From: a virus
IMG/VR virus record: IMGVR_UViG_3300029267_000869
Coordinates: 1 to 33,917 of that record
Direction: 5' to 3' (one strand)
DNA length: 33,917 nt
Below the pieces are notes generated by a model. It saw only the letters and a list, made by a program, of their open reading frames with translations. It was not told where the DNA came from and did no database searches. The first letter of the stretch is position 1. Every line of letters starts with the position of its first letter. Shown here piece after piece: positions 7,714-14,227 of this stretch. The translations under genes were made by a program, and so were the position numbers.

Positions 7714-8230
7714 CGGGTAACGTGTCCAATACCTTGCGGATGTCAACGGCAATCTTCTTGGGGGCTTCCCACCCTTCAAGCTTGGCCAAGGCCATGATGG
7801 CTTCCCGGGGTGAATGAAGCTTGATTGACGAAACATGACCCACCGGAAGGCCCTTCTTGTCATACCGGAAAAGACAAGACAATTCCTTCACCGCTTCCGG
7901 GTTGGGGATGTCCTTGTTGAAGTTGAAGAACGCCAAACCTTCTTGGTCATGGTCAATGAAGTCCGCCAGCGTGGCGCGGCCCATTCGGGTCAAGGCTTCA
8001 AGGGCTTCTTGACGGCCCATGACATTGGCCCGGGACACCTTTTCTTCAAGCTCTGCAATCCGGGCCACAATTTCCGGGTGGTCCCGTTCAAGCTTGTGGG
8101 CGTTCCGGTCCGCGTTCTTCTCCGGGTTCTTGCCCCCGTAACCCGCCGCCAGATATGCCGCGGTCTTGGACAACTTCTTGAACCGACCTTGGCAGTACGC
8201 TTCCCAACGTGTGTTCTTCAATACCGGCAT
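7652..8230 (-). CDS. terS: Terminase small subunit
   Basis: The protein has 192 aa and starts at ATG 8230 after AAAGGGGTGTTGGCCA. An N-terminal helix-turn-helix (LSKTAAYLAAGYGGKNPEKN, about 20-40) is the usual DNA-recognition domain of Terminase_2-type small subunits. A central helical oligomerisation region (RIAELEEKVSRANVMGRQEA) follows, then an acidic C-terminus (ELEEEGQEDS) that may contact the large subunit. It recognises the packaging site. Its 5' end overlaps the 3' end of the lipoprotein gene by about 143 bases in another frame. Confidence 0.85.
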   Translation of the reverse strand: MPVLKNTRWEAYCQGRFKKLSKTAAYLAAGYGGKNPEKNADRNAHKLERDHPEIVARIAELEEKVSRANVMGRQEALEALTRMGRATLADFIDHDQEGLAFFNFNKDIPNPEAVKELSCLFRYDKKGLPVGHVSSIKLHSPREAIMALAKLEGWEAPKKIAVDIRKVLDTLPDEALEEICSQELEEEGQEDS

Positions 8231-8576
8231 TGGCCAACACCCCTTTCAACAGGGTTGCCGCCTTCTTGTGTTTAACACCTAGCATGGACACAAGACCAAG
8301 CAACAACATGATTGCAACGCCATACCAATGGCGCAGAACGAAAGAACCAATTGCAAGGGGAAGAAGCTTATGGACCCGGTCATCAATCCGGGTGTCAATG
8401 GCAATCGTGCCTTCAAGGCGGGTGTCAATCAACCCGTTGATGAATTCCCGGGATTCCGCGTTCTTCAAGTCCCTTGCACAAACCCGGGCAATGCGCCGGT
8501 CCCGTTCATGTTTAAGGGTTCCGCAACCCGTCAACATCAACGCAACCACAACCAACATTGTCCCGGCCTTGTTCAT
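8088..8576 (-). CDS. Lipoprotein with an extra membrane helix, upstream of terminase
   Basis: The protein has 162 aa. MNKAGTMLVVVALMLTGC is a lipoprotein signal with lipobox LTGC (Cys18). It is followed by a charged helical region and then a second hydrophobic segment (WYGVAIMLLLGLVSMLGV, about residues 88-105). The C-terminal 45 residues, rich in Gly/Glu/Arg, overlap terminase small in another frame and look like non-selected read-through. The lipidated end would sit in the periplasm or at a membrane. Candidate roles are a spanin-like lysis protein or superinfection exclusion. The start was chosen at the lipoprotein Met rather than the longer MIPWPLVKT form. Confidence 0.65.
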   Translation of the reverse strand: MNKAGTMLVVVALMLTGCGTLKHERDRRIARVCARDLKNAESREFINGLIDTRLEGTIAIDTRIDDRVHKLLPLAIGSFVLRHWYGVAIMLLLGLVSMLGVKHKKAATLLKGVLANAGIEEHTLGSVLPRSVQEVVQDRGISGGGLRGQEPGEERGPERPQA

Positions 8577-9042
8577 GGTCTTCACCAAAGGCCACGGAAT
8601 CAATGTTCCGCCATGACTTCATTGTCACGGCATAGGCCAACGCGGGCCATTCCGCGCGCGCCTTTTTCAGCCTGTAGTGGGCCGCCTGAATGGAGATTCC
8701 AAGACGGTCCGCAACGTGGCGCAATGACCGGGTTGGATAGGCAAGACGGTCCAAGACAATTTCCCGGGACCGCGGGGAAAGGGACATCAATGACTTGGCA
8801 ATGTAGGACATGCCCGCAATGACCGGGTCCCCGCCGGTGTCGTGGGGCTTGGTTGGGTCCCCGCCAAACTGGAAGACCCCGGCCGGGTCTTCCGCGCCGT
8901 CATACATGCGGACGTGGGTTCTTCCATGGTGGTTGATGTGGCGGGTGGGGTGACATTCCGCGCAAGGGGTTTGGCCCCATGGGGTTGACCGATAGTCCCC
9001 CCGTTCAATGGCTTCCGCGTGTGGGCATTTGTGGCAGTCCAA
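8512..9042 (-). CDS. Zinc-finger plus helix-turn-helix protein, candidate late-gene regulator
   Basis: The protein has 176 aa and probably starts at TTG 9042, five bases after the HNH stop, with GCGGGGG upstream. N-terminal cysteines (DCHKC about 2-6; CAEC about 27-30) with nearby His could form a zinc site. Residues about 85-135 (SLSPRSREIVLDRLAYPTRS, then a helix LRHVADRLGISIQAAHYRLK) read as a sigma-region-4 or LuxR-like helix-turn-helix. The C-terminus past about 150 overlaps the lipoprotein gene. Position at the early/late boundary, just before terminase, suggests a transcription or packaging regulator; that role is inference. Confidence 0.65.
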   Translation of the reverse strand: MDCHKCPHAEAIERGDYRSTPWGQTPCAECHPTRHINHHGRTHVRMYDGAEDPAGVFQFGGDPTKPHDTGGDPVIAGMSYIAKSLMSLSPRSREIVLDRLAYPTRSLRHVADRLGISIQAAHYRLKKARAEWPALAYAVTMKSWRNIDSVAFGEDHEQGRDNVGCGCVDVDGLRNP

Positions 9043-9046
9043 AGGG

Positions 9047-9739
9047 TCACCCCCGCAAATGGTCCCATGATGGCTTCTTCAAGAACCGCTTGCCCCGCTT
9101 GGTCATTGAAAAAGTCTTCCCTGATATTTCCCCACGCCGGACCACAAGGCCAAGGTCCAACAACCGTTGGACTCGGGTGTCATGGATTTCCCGGGCAATC
9201 AGCATCCCCCGCAAGTCCCCTTCAAGGTCTTCAAGGGTGAAGTCCCCGTCCGGTTCAACTGCCCCCAAGGGTGGAAGCTTCTTCCGGGTCAACCGGTCAA
9301 GGCGTTTGTTGAAGCCCGTGACGCCGGTGACGGCCGCTTCCCGTTCATCCGGGGTCATTGCCAAGATGGTTTCAAAGGTTTCCCGGGCGGCAATCATCCG
9401 GCCGCCTTGGTCCCGTAAAATGCGGATAATATCCGGGTTCCACTTGGTCCGGTAGTTGCCAAAGTGTCCATATACAAGATGGCAATTGTTCCGGCGGCAA
9501 AGCGTGATGAAGTTGCCCGACACCCCCGCAAGGTCCGGGGCCACATGCCGGGGAAGGATGTGGTGAACATCATTTGACCCACGCTTGGGGGTGTGTCCAC
9601 ACGCCGCGCAATAGGGATGTTCCGCAATCCACGCCTTGCGGGCAGAACGCCACCCCCACGCGATATGGGCGCGCCCCGGGGCAAGCACAATGGCGCGCCA
9701 AATGGCTTTGATGGTCTTGGTGGTCCACTTCTTAATCAT
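9047..9739 (-). CDS. HNH endonuclease
   Basis: The protein has 230 aa. The HNH module is complete: CAAC (about 44-47), DVHHILPRH (about 57-65), then GNFITLCRRNNCH (about 75-87), so both the His catalytic core and a four-Cys zinc site are present. The C-terminal part (LQRLLDLGLVV-like segment through SMTKRGKRFLKK) looks like a winged helix for DNA contact. The start at ATG 9739 overlaps the previous gene by 8 bases; AAAGGGG lies about 11 bases upstream. HNH nucleases close to terminase genes assist cos cleavage in HK97-like phages, so a packaging role is plausible; a homing role cannot be excluded. Confidence 0.85.
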   Translation of the reverse strand: MIKKWTTKTIKAIWRAIVLAPGRAHIAWGWRSARKAWIAEHPYCAACGHTPKRGSNDVHHILPRHVAPDLAGVSGNFITLCRRNNCHLVYGHFGNYRTKWNPDIIRILRDQGGRMIAARETFETILAMTPDEREAAVTGVTGFNKRLDRLTRKKLPPLGAVEPDGDFTLEDLEGDLRGMLIAREIHDTRVQRLLDLGLVVRRGEISGKTFSMTKRGKRFLKKPSWDHLRG

Positions 9740-9872
9740 GGCGCGCGCGTCCCCTTTCCACAAGGTGGTCATTGGCTTCATCCGCGCGGCCTATGGCATA
9801 TCCGACCACATGGGCCGCCAAGATCAGCAACCCCGTTGCCCACAACATCCATTCTTCAACCATCCACATCAT
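9732..9872 (-). CDS. Small single-helix membrane protein
   Basis: The protein has 46 aa and starts at ATG 9872 after AAAGGGGTT. One hydrophobic helix (MLWATGLLILAAHVVGYAIG) is followed by a charged tail (RADEANDHLVERGRARHD), giving a likely N-out/C-in or signal-anchor topology. It overlaps both neighbours. Function is unknown. Confidence 0.6.
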   Translation of the reverse strand: MMWMVEEWMLWATGLLILAAHVVGYAIGRADEANDHLVERGRARHD

Positions 9873-10320
9873 AACCCCTTTCCGCGTTGTCCCACAATTC
9901 CCGGATGGTTGACGTGAGGTGCGCCCAACGCCATTCACCGTCTTCCTTTTCCGCGCCTTCAACCACCACCACCCGGCGTTGGAAGCAATGTTGACACGTC
10001 AACACCGCTTTGATGGTCAGGGTGGGGCTATCCGCCCACGGCCGCCTGGGGGCAATGGTTGGGTGTTTGCAGGTTGCAACCACAACGCCCCTTGCCACGA
10101 CGCGGTTGGCCCCGGACTCCAATGCCGGGACCCATGCGCCGTTGACTTCCGAAACATAGAACCGGCGGACCCCGCCTTCCGGCGGACGGATGAAAACGGT
10201 GGCCCAATCTTGTGTCCGTATCCGTATCCGCGCGCGCCCGGGCGGGAAGTCCCGCAAGGGCTTGGGTTCAACCACACCAAAAACCAACGGTCCGGGTGTC
10301 TTGTGAATTTGCGCCATCAT
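9856..10320 (-). CDS. Hypothetical protein with a CxxC pair
   Basis: The protein has 154 aa with ATG 10320 behind AAAGGGGAAC. The N-terminal two thirds are beta-rich with many Val/Arg. A single Cys pair (LTCQHC, about 112) with an earlier Cys-x-His (TCKHPT, about 84) might form a metal site. It is not recognised. It follows a 120-base gap with two GC hairpins, so it may begin a new transcript segment. Confidence 0.65.
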   Translation of the reverse strand: MMAQIHKTPGPLVFGVVEPKPLRDFPPGRARIRIRTQDWATVFIRPPEGGVRRFYVSEVNGAWVPALESGANRVVARGVVVATCKHPTIAPRRPWADSPTLTIKAVLTCQHCFQRRVVVVEGAEKEDGEWRWAHLTSTIRELWDNAERGYDVDG

Positions 10321-10338
10321 GTTCCCCTTTCAAATGGT

Positions 10339-10355
10339 GCCGGGTTGCGCCCGGC
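10339..10355 (-). other. GC hairpin in the 10.32-10.44 kb gap
   Basis: A 6-bp perfect stem (GCCGGG/CCCGGC) with a 5-base loop lies about 20 bases before the start of the 154-aa gene. It could influence initiation there. Confidence 0.4.
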
Positions 10356-10421
10356 GTCCCCACAACTTCCCGGAGAAGGTGCTCTAATTCCCGCCCGGCC
10401 GCATGTGGCGCGTAGGTTTTT

Positions 10422-10440
10422 CCGCCCCATTGCGGGGCGG
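10422..10440 (-). other. GC hairpin immediately after a stop codon
   Basis: A 7-bp perfect stem (CCGCCCC/GGGGCGG) with loop GCAAT begins directly after the TGA at 10441. On the transcribed strand it is followed by AAAAA rather than U, so it is not a standard terminator for the minus strand. Confidence 0.45.
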
Positions 10441-10821
10441 TCAGGGTCTTCCCTTCTTCAAGGCTTCATGGAGTTTGTTCGCCATGTGTCCCGCCACGTC
10501 CCCGGGCGTTGTGAATTCCGCTTTGGATTCCGTGGGTGGTTCCGCGGGGTCATGCCATGGCATTTCACGGCCGTCCCGGATTTCATGGACCCGGAACCCC
10601 CACCCTTCCCGGTGGTTGGCCTTGTCCACCATTTCCACCACATGGAAGAAGCAACCATCCCCAAGGGCGGCCAAGTAGTCTTCCGCATCTTCCCGGGTGG
10701 TGAAGAAGGGAAGCAACCGTCCGCCATAGGGGGACGCGGATGCCAAGACCGCTTCTTCAACACTGTCCCCGTGGCCACAAACGCGGTCCCGTAATGACAC
10801 CAAGACAAAGACACCCATCAT
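10441..10821 (-). CDS. Hypothetical protein
   Basis: The protein has about 126 aa. It begins with ATGATG overlapping the stop of the upstream gene (10818-11012). The beta-alpha start MGVFVLVSLRDRVCGHGDSV, followed by a PFFTTREDAEDYLAAL helix, suggests a small domain of the kind seen in phage accessory proteins with a 'dated/edited' alpha-beta fold, but I do not recognise a family. The C-terminus is helical and basic. Confidence 0.65.
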   Translation of the reverse strand: MMGVFVLVSLRDRVCGHGDSVEEAVLASASPYGGRLLPFFTTREDAEDYLAALGDGCFFHVVEMVDKANHREGWGFRVHEIRDGREMPWHDPAEPPTESKAEFTTPGDVAGHMANKLHEALKKGRP

Positions 10822-11012
10822 TCACCGCCTTCCGCTTCTTCAATCATTTCATCAAGGTGGTTCACCCGGCGGGTCAATGCGGCCTTGTGGGCCGTCCGCA
10901 ACGCCTTGGTGTCCATGTCATCCGTAGGGGGTAACGTGGACAGTTCAAAGCGTTCCGCCAGAACCTTGGCCCGTTGGGCCTTGAGCCATTCCACCGTTGA
11001 TTCATCTGCCAT
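10818..11012 (-). CDS. Small helical hypothetical protein
   Basis: The protein has 64 aa and starts at ATG 11012 after GGAAAGGGACGGAC. It looks like two amphipathic helices (STVEWLKAQRAKVLAERFEL and KAALTRRVNHLDEMIEEAEG) and could be a helical hairpin. It is coupled to the downstream gene by an ATGA overlap. Function is unknown. Confidence 0.6.
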   Translation of the reverse strand: MADESTVEWLKAQRAKVLAERFELSTLPPTDDMDTKALRTAHKAALTRRVNHLDEMIEEAEGGE

Positions 11013-11027
11013 GTCCGTCCCTTTCCG

Positions 11028-11333
11028 CTACACGCAACGCGGGCAGTGTCCCGCGTCATCACAAAAGTCCGCCGCCGCCACTTCAAGCATGGCCGCCCAC
11101 GATGCCACCACATCCGGGGACATGGTGACCATGGATTGGTGTTCCCGGGCGGTGTTGGCGTACCCGGTCAAGTCCTTGGCCAACCGCAAGATGGTGGTGT
11201 GGCGGCGTTCACCCGGTTCCGGGTGGTTCACGTCTTCCCGGGTAATGGCCGGGGACGGTGTCCCCGGGACCAGGAAGGCTTGGTCAACGCGGGCTTGATA
11301 CCGTTGGTTCAACAATTCGGATTCATTCGTCAT
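11028..11333 (-). CDS. Hypothetical helical protein with C-terminal Cys cluster
   Basis: The protein has 101 aa. ATG 11333 is preferred over ATG 11339 because AAAGGG then lies 6 bases upstream. The body is helical (ILRLAKDLTGYANTAREHQS; ASWAAMLEVAAADFCD) and it ends in CDDAGHCPRCV, a possible metal-binding Cys group. It lies at the junction with a block of different codon usage (11345-11888). Confidence 0.6.
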   Translation of the reverse strand: MTNESELLNQRYQARVDQAFLVPGTPSPAITREDVNHPEPGERRHTTILRLAKDLTGYANTAREHQSMVTMSPDVVASWAAMLEVAAADFCDDAGHCPRCV

Positions 11334-11344
11334 GGTCATCCCTT

Positions 11345-11689
11345 TCAGACACTTCCGTCCCGGGTGATTTCACCACCAACCTTCATGGTGAATCCGTGGG
11401 CATAATATCCGTTCTGTTTCCGAGATGCGCCAGTCCAATATCCCATAGACAACCCGAGGCACACGCAAGAGAGCATCCCTCCGACCACGGTCGCAAACGT
11501 CTTCCACGTTGTCGGAATCGGGTCACCGCACATCATGATAACCATGCCGACAAGGATGCCCCACGCCGTGAGGACGGGAAACAGAACCAGCGGCTCGACG
11601 GTATCCGATGAAGGCCGTCGATGGTCCGCATGGTACTGGTCAAGCAATGCCTTGCTGGTGGGGCCGATGAGTTGTCTGTCTTCATTCAT
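11345..11689 (-). CDS. Two-helix membrane protein with atypical codon usage
   Basis: The protein has 114 aa. Two hydrophobic segments (LFPVLTAWGILVGMVIMMCG, about 45-64, and TFATVVGGMLSCVCLGLSMG, about 70-90) form a likely helical hairpin with both ends in the cytoplasm. The gene uses CTG, CTC, CAG and GAG freely, while most genes here use TTG, CAA and GAA. It was therefore probably acquired recently, together with the neighbour at 11682-11888. A holin, antiholin or exclusion protein is possible; none is shown. Confidence 0.65.
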   Translation of the reverse strand: MNEDRQLIGPTSKALLDQYHADHRRPSSDTVEPLVLFPVLTAWGILVGMVIMMCGDPIPTTWKTFATVVGGMLSCVCLGLSMGYWTGASRKQNGYYAHGFTMKVGGEITRDGSV

Positions 11690-11888
11690 CGGAACCGTCA
11701 GCCTTTCCGTTGGGTTTCCTATAGCCGCATTTGCCGAGCGTCTTCAGACATTTGGCGCATGTAACCTCATCCATGATCGGTGTGCAGTCCTTCGTTATGT
11801 GCGCCGTGTACTGCCCGCATGCTGGCTTCATGCTGTCACCGTGATTGCCGTAAGCCCGACGCACGAATTTGCGATAATGTTTCTTCAT
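11682..11888 (-). CDS. Small Cys-rich (zinc-finger-like) protein in the atypical block
   Basis: The protein has 68 aa and starts at ATG 11888 after GGAAAGGGACG. The N-terminus is basic (MKKHYRKFVRRAYG). Residues about 22-52 contain C, C, CAKC and C (PACGQYTAHITKDC...TCAKCLKTLGKC), suggesting a zinc-binding site. It overlaps the downstream membrane gene by 8 bases. Codon usage is unlike that of most neighbours. Confidence 0.6.
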   Translation of the reverse strand: MKKHYRKFVRRAYGNHGDSMKPACGQYTAHITKDCTPIMDEVTCAKCLKTLGKCGYRKPNGKADGSDE

Positions 11889-11961
11889 CGTCCCTTTCCG
11901 TCTTGGCCAGGCCGGAACCCAACCAAGACATTCACGGTACGGCGTACCGCCGCCCGTGATG

Positions 11962-12285
11962 TCAGTCGTTGTGCATGTTGAATAGGTGAAGATATTGCAC
12001 CGCGTCACCCTTGACCATACGGAAGGCCACCATCCCGCCGCCGTCGAAGCTTTCTTCTTGGACTAACACTTCCGCAAAATAGTCCCGGTCAAAAAGCCAA
12101 CCGTCAAGGTCCGTGGATTGGTTCAACACATCAGGGACCGCCGCGGTGATGTCATTGGCAATGAACCATCCCGCGTGTTCACAACAATCTTGTTCCATAT
12201 CGAACCCCACAAAGACATTGGCTTCATCAACAAAGTTGACCTTTTCACCGTATTCATCCTTGGGTGTTCCTTGAAATACCTTCAT
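11962..12285 (-). CDS. DUF7448-like hypothetical protein
   Basis: The protein has 107 aa and starts at ATG 12285 after AAAGGACGGACGGGCA. The central MEQDCCEHAGWFIANDITAA followed by DVLNQSTDLDG resembles the 'DCCE' signature of a widespread small phage family (DUF7448 as I recall it). The rest is beta-rich. Function is unknown. It starts within an ATGA overlap with the preceding 45-aa membrane gene. Confidence 0.65.
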   Translation of the reverse strand: MKVFQGTPKDEYGEKVNFVDEANVFVGFDMEQDCCEHAGWFIANDITAAVPDVLNQSTDLDGWLFDRDYFAEVLVQEESFDGGGMVAFRMVKGDAVQYLHLFNMHND

Positions 12286-12419
12286 TGCCCGTCCGTCCTT
12301 TCCGTTGTGTGATGACAAGAACACGGGTTCTTGGGGGTGGGACAAATACAGTCCCACACCATCAACCCGATGATGGCCGCCATGATGACGGCAAGGATGA
12401 CATATCCGCGGTCCGGCAT
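12282..12419 (-). CDS. 45-aa membrane protein with Cys-rich tail
   Basis: The start is ATG 12419 in a TAATG overlap with the lipoprotein gene. One hydrophobic helix (GYVILAVIMAAIIGLMVWDC) is followed by a short Cys/His tail (CICPTPKNPCSCHHTTERT). It lies between a lipoprotein gene and a soluble protein gene, so it is part of the operon started by the promoter near 13.0 kb. Confidence 0.55.
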   Translation of the reverse strand: MPDRGYVILAVIMAAIIGLMVWDCICPTPKNPCSCHHTTERTDGQ

Positions 12420-12958
12420 TACCACCACTTTCCTTTGGTGTCCGGGACTTCCAACCGCTTGGCCCCGTCCTTGATTTCCCAATATCGGACCTTGTTGCCC
12501 GGGTCCACAAACAAGGCAAACCAACACCCCTTCCCATATTTCTTGCCGGTCTTCTTGAATCGGTGATGCATCCGGTTCCCGTTGTTCCATTCCGCGGGGA
12601 AATATGACACCTTGGCTTCACGTTGGATGATTTCCCCATCCTTCACCATGACAACCGCGGCCTTGGTGACAGTGTATTCCTTGCAAGCGGATTGGCTTGA
12701 TTTGGTCCGGTATCGGGCCGGGGTGATGCAAACCAACTTCCCGTCATTTTCCGCCTTGGGCTTCCAAAGGAATTGACTAGACCCCGTGTCCGGTTCCGGG
12801 TGTTCACCCGTGTCCGGGTCTTCCGGGACGGGTTGGTCACCGGGTTCCGGTTCCGGCAAGGTGATTGGTCCGTCCCATGGCCATGGGACTTGGGGGAAGG
12901 TGCAACCGGTGATGAAGACCGTGACGGCAAGCAACAAGACAAAGCGGGCTTTGTTCAT
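12419..12958 (-). CDS. Phage lipoprotein with Pro/Asp-rich linker
   Basis: The protein has 179 aa. MNKARFVLLLAVTVFITGC is a lipoprotein signal peptide with lipobox ITGC (Cys19). A flexible Pro/Glu/Asp-rich linker follows (about 30-58), then a beta-rich domain (about 65-179) with two Cys (about 74 and 90) that could form a disulphide. It is the first gene after the promoter at 12993-13022, so it is probably strongly or early expressed. Phage-encoded early lipoproteins often block superinfection (for example T5 Llp); the same role here is inference. Confidence 0.75.
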   Translation of the reverse strand: MNKARFVLLLAVTVFITGCTFPQVPWPWDGPITLPEPEPGDQPVPEDPDTGEHPEPDTGSSQFLWKPKAENDGKLVCITPARYRTKSSQSACKEYTVTKAAVVMVKDGEIIQREAKVSYFPAEWNNGNRMHHRFKKTGKKYGKGCWFALFVDPGNKVRYWEIKDGAKRLEVPDTKGKWW

Positions 12959-12992
12959 CGGCGTCCGTCCTTTCATGTTGGATGGTTGTGCG

Positions 12993-13022
12993 TTGATACC
13001 ACACGCGCGCGCGTGGTGTCAA
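12993..13022 (-). promoter_or_regulatory. Candidate promoter with palindromic spacer, upstream of the lipoprotein gene
   Basis: A perfect -35 TTGACA (13017-13022) is separated by 18 bases from TATCAA (12993-12998). The spacer contains the perfect 14-base palindrome CACGCGCGCGCGTG, an operator-like position. The -35 includes the stop codon of the upstream gene. The predicted leader before ATG 12958 is about 28 bases. Confidence 0.55.
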
Positions 13023-13363
13023 GTCTGCATGGCTTCAATGATGCGTTGGCGCGCCAGTTGCAACAACATGTGGCGCGTGGCCCCGGGCTTGAATGACTTG
13101 GCCATGGCGTCCACAATCAACGTGGCCTTCATCAACCCTGCCCGGAAGGCGGTGTCTTGGGTTTCCCGGACTTGGTCATCAAACGGGATTGGCAAGTCCG
13201 CCACGGCCATGGCGTCTTCCCGGACCATGACTTGGTTGAACCTGTTGTCTCCATCCCCAAAGACCAAGGGACCGTGGGGCCGGAACCCCAACCCCACAAG
13301 CTTTTCCGCTTCTTCCCAGATACGATCCAACCGACTACTTGATATGACTTTATAGTCCATCAT
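13019..13363 (-). CDS. Hypothetical protein
   Basis: The protein has 114 aa and starts at ATG 13363 (or 13360) behind AAAGGGGGCGGA in an ATGA overlap with the upstream gene. A small alpha-beta start (DYKVISSSRLDRIWEEAEKL, GFRPHGPLVF) is followed by a C-terminal helical region (MLLQLARQRIIEAMQT). It is not recognised. Its stop codon is inside the -35 element of the next promoter. Confidence 0.65.
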   Translation of the reverse strand: MMDYKVISSSRLDRIWEEAEKLVGLGFRPHGPLVFGDGDNRFNQVMVREDAMAVADLPIPFDDQVRETQDTAFRAGLMKATLIVDAMAKSFKPGATRHMLLQLARQRIIEAMQT

Positions 13364-13593
13364 TCCGCCCCCTTTCCTAGTCCGTGTTTTGTTATCCGGT
13401 CAATGGTTTCCATGTCGTTCACCAATGACGGAAAGCCAAGGGACATGGCCCCCAACATCAAGCCCGCCAACAAGACGGCGTCCGCTTGTTTCGGGGTCAA
13501 CCCTTCTTCTTCAATCAACATGCGGCGGTGTTCCTTGGCAAAGGCGTCCAAGTCCGCGGCCACTTGCTTGGGTGTGACAAACGTGTTGCCCAT
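13360..13593 (-). CDS. Small helical hypothetical protein
   Basis: The protein has 77 aa. It starts at ATG 13593 in a TGATG overlap with the previous gene and is preceded by AGGGGGATGAAG. Mostly helical, with LTPKQADAVLLAGLMLGAMS as a moderately hydrophobic helix. Function is unknown. Confidence 0.6.
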   Translation of the reverse strand: MGNTFVTPKQVAADLDAFAKEHRRMLIEEEGLTPKQADAVLLAGLMLGAMSLGFPSLVNDMETIDRITKHGLGKGAE

Positions 13594-13943
13594 CACTTCA
13601 TCCCCCTTGGCTTGTATTTCGGACACGTCCCGGGGTGGTTCCGGTTCCCGCAATGGCAACCTTGCGGGACGCCAAAGCGTTCCATGGTGGGCGTGTTCCA
13701 CCACGTCAACCCGTGGGCGGAATCATTACCACAACGCAATTCACCGTGGACGGTTTCTTCCCACACGCAATGGTCATAGGGTTCCGGGACGGGTCCTGCC
13801 CACTGCCCCAACGGGAAGCCCAAGTCCTTCAAGTGGCCTTCGTTGACTATCACCAATCGGGGCGTGGTTGTGGTGTTGACACGGTGCCACCACCAACCCG
13901 GTTGGTCCGGCTTCTTGTCTGACCATTCCCAAGGCGTTATCAA
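13593..13943 (-). CDS. Hypothetical Trp-rich protein with C-terminal Cys/His cluster
   Basis: The protein has about 116 aa. No ATG or GTG fits; a TTG at 13943 overlapping the upstream stop (TTGA) is the best start, with GGAAGG about 13 bases before it. The beginning ITPWEWSDKKPDQPGWWWHR resembles the N-terminus of small phage proteins in which a display-type 'W-x-x-x-x-P-x-x-x-G-x-Y/W' strand occurs. The C-terminus has CHCGNRNHPGTCPKY, a possible zinc site. Confidence 0.6.
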   Translation of the reverse strand: MITPWEWSDKKPDQPGWWWHRVNTTTTPRLVIVNEGHLKDLGFPLGQWAGPVPEPYDHCVWEETVHGELRCGNDSAHGLTWWNTPTMERFGVPQGCHCGNRNHPGTCPKYKPRGMK

Positions 13944-14227
13944 TTTGACACCGCCTTCCCGGGGACGTTGGCCCCAATAGGGTTTGAAGCGGCCTTGGCG
14001 GCCGCGTTGGCTTCCCGGACACCCGACACCACCGCGTTGGCTTCTTGCCAGTGAAGCGATGTCAACCACACCATTGCCCGTTGTTTCAAGGCCGGGTCAT
14101 TACCAAAGACTGCCACTTCACCCGCGGCCACTTGTTCCGGGTCACCCGAACACGCCGCCATCAAGATGATGGCCGCCGTGATGGCCAACCCTTGGCCATT
14201 ACTCATTTTGTGTTCCTTGTCCATCAT
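13940..14227 (-). CDS. Small lipoprotein
   Basis: The protein has up to 95 aa. Two starts are possible: ATG 14227, overlapping the initiator stop with GGAAGG upstream, or the internal ATG seven codons later with its own AAGGA. Either gives a hydrophobic core ending LMAAC, a lipobox. The mature part is Ala/Val-rich and helical (RAMVWLTSLHWQEANAVVSG). It is one of three predicted lipoproteins in this genome. Confidence 0.6.
   Translation of the reverse strand: MMDKEHKMSNGQGLAITAAIILMAACSGDPEQVAAGEVAVFGNDPALKQRAMVWLTSLHWQEANAVVSGVREANAAAKAASNPIGANVPGKAVSN

Noticed and set aside
10422-10440. Intrinsic terminator for the minus strand after the 10441-10821 gene
   Set aside because: The hairpin is strong but is followed by A, not U, on the transcribed strand.
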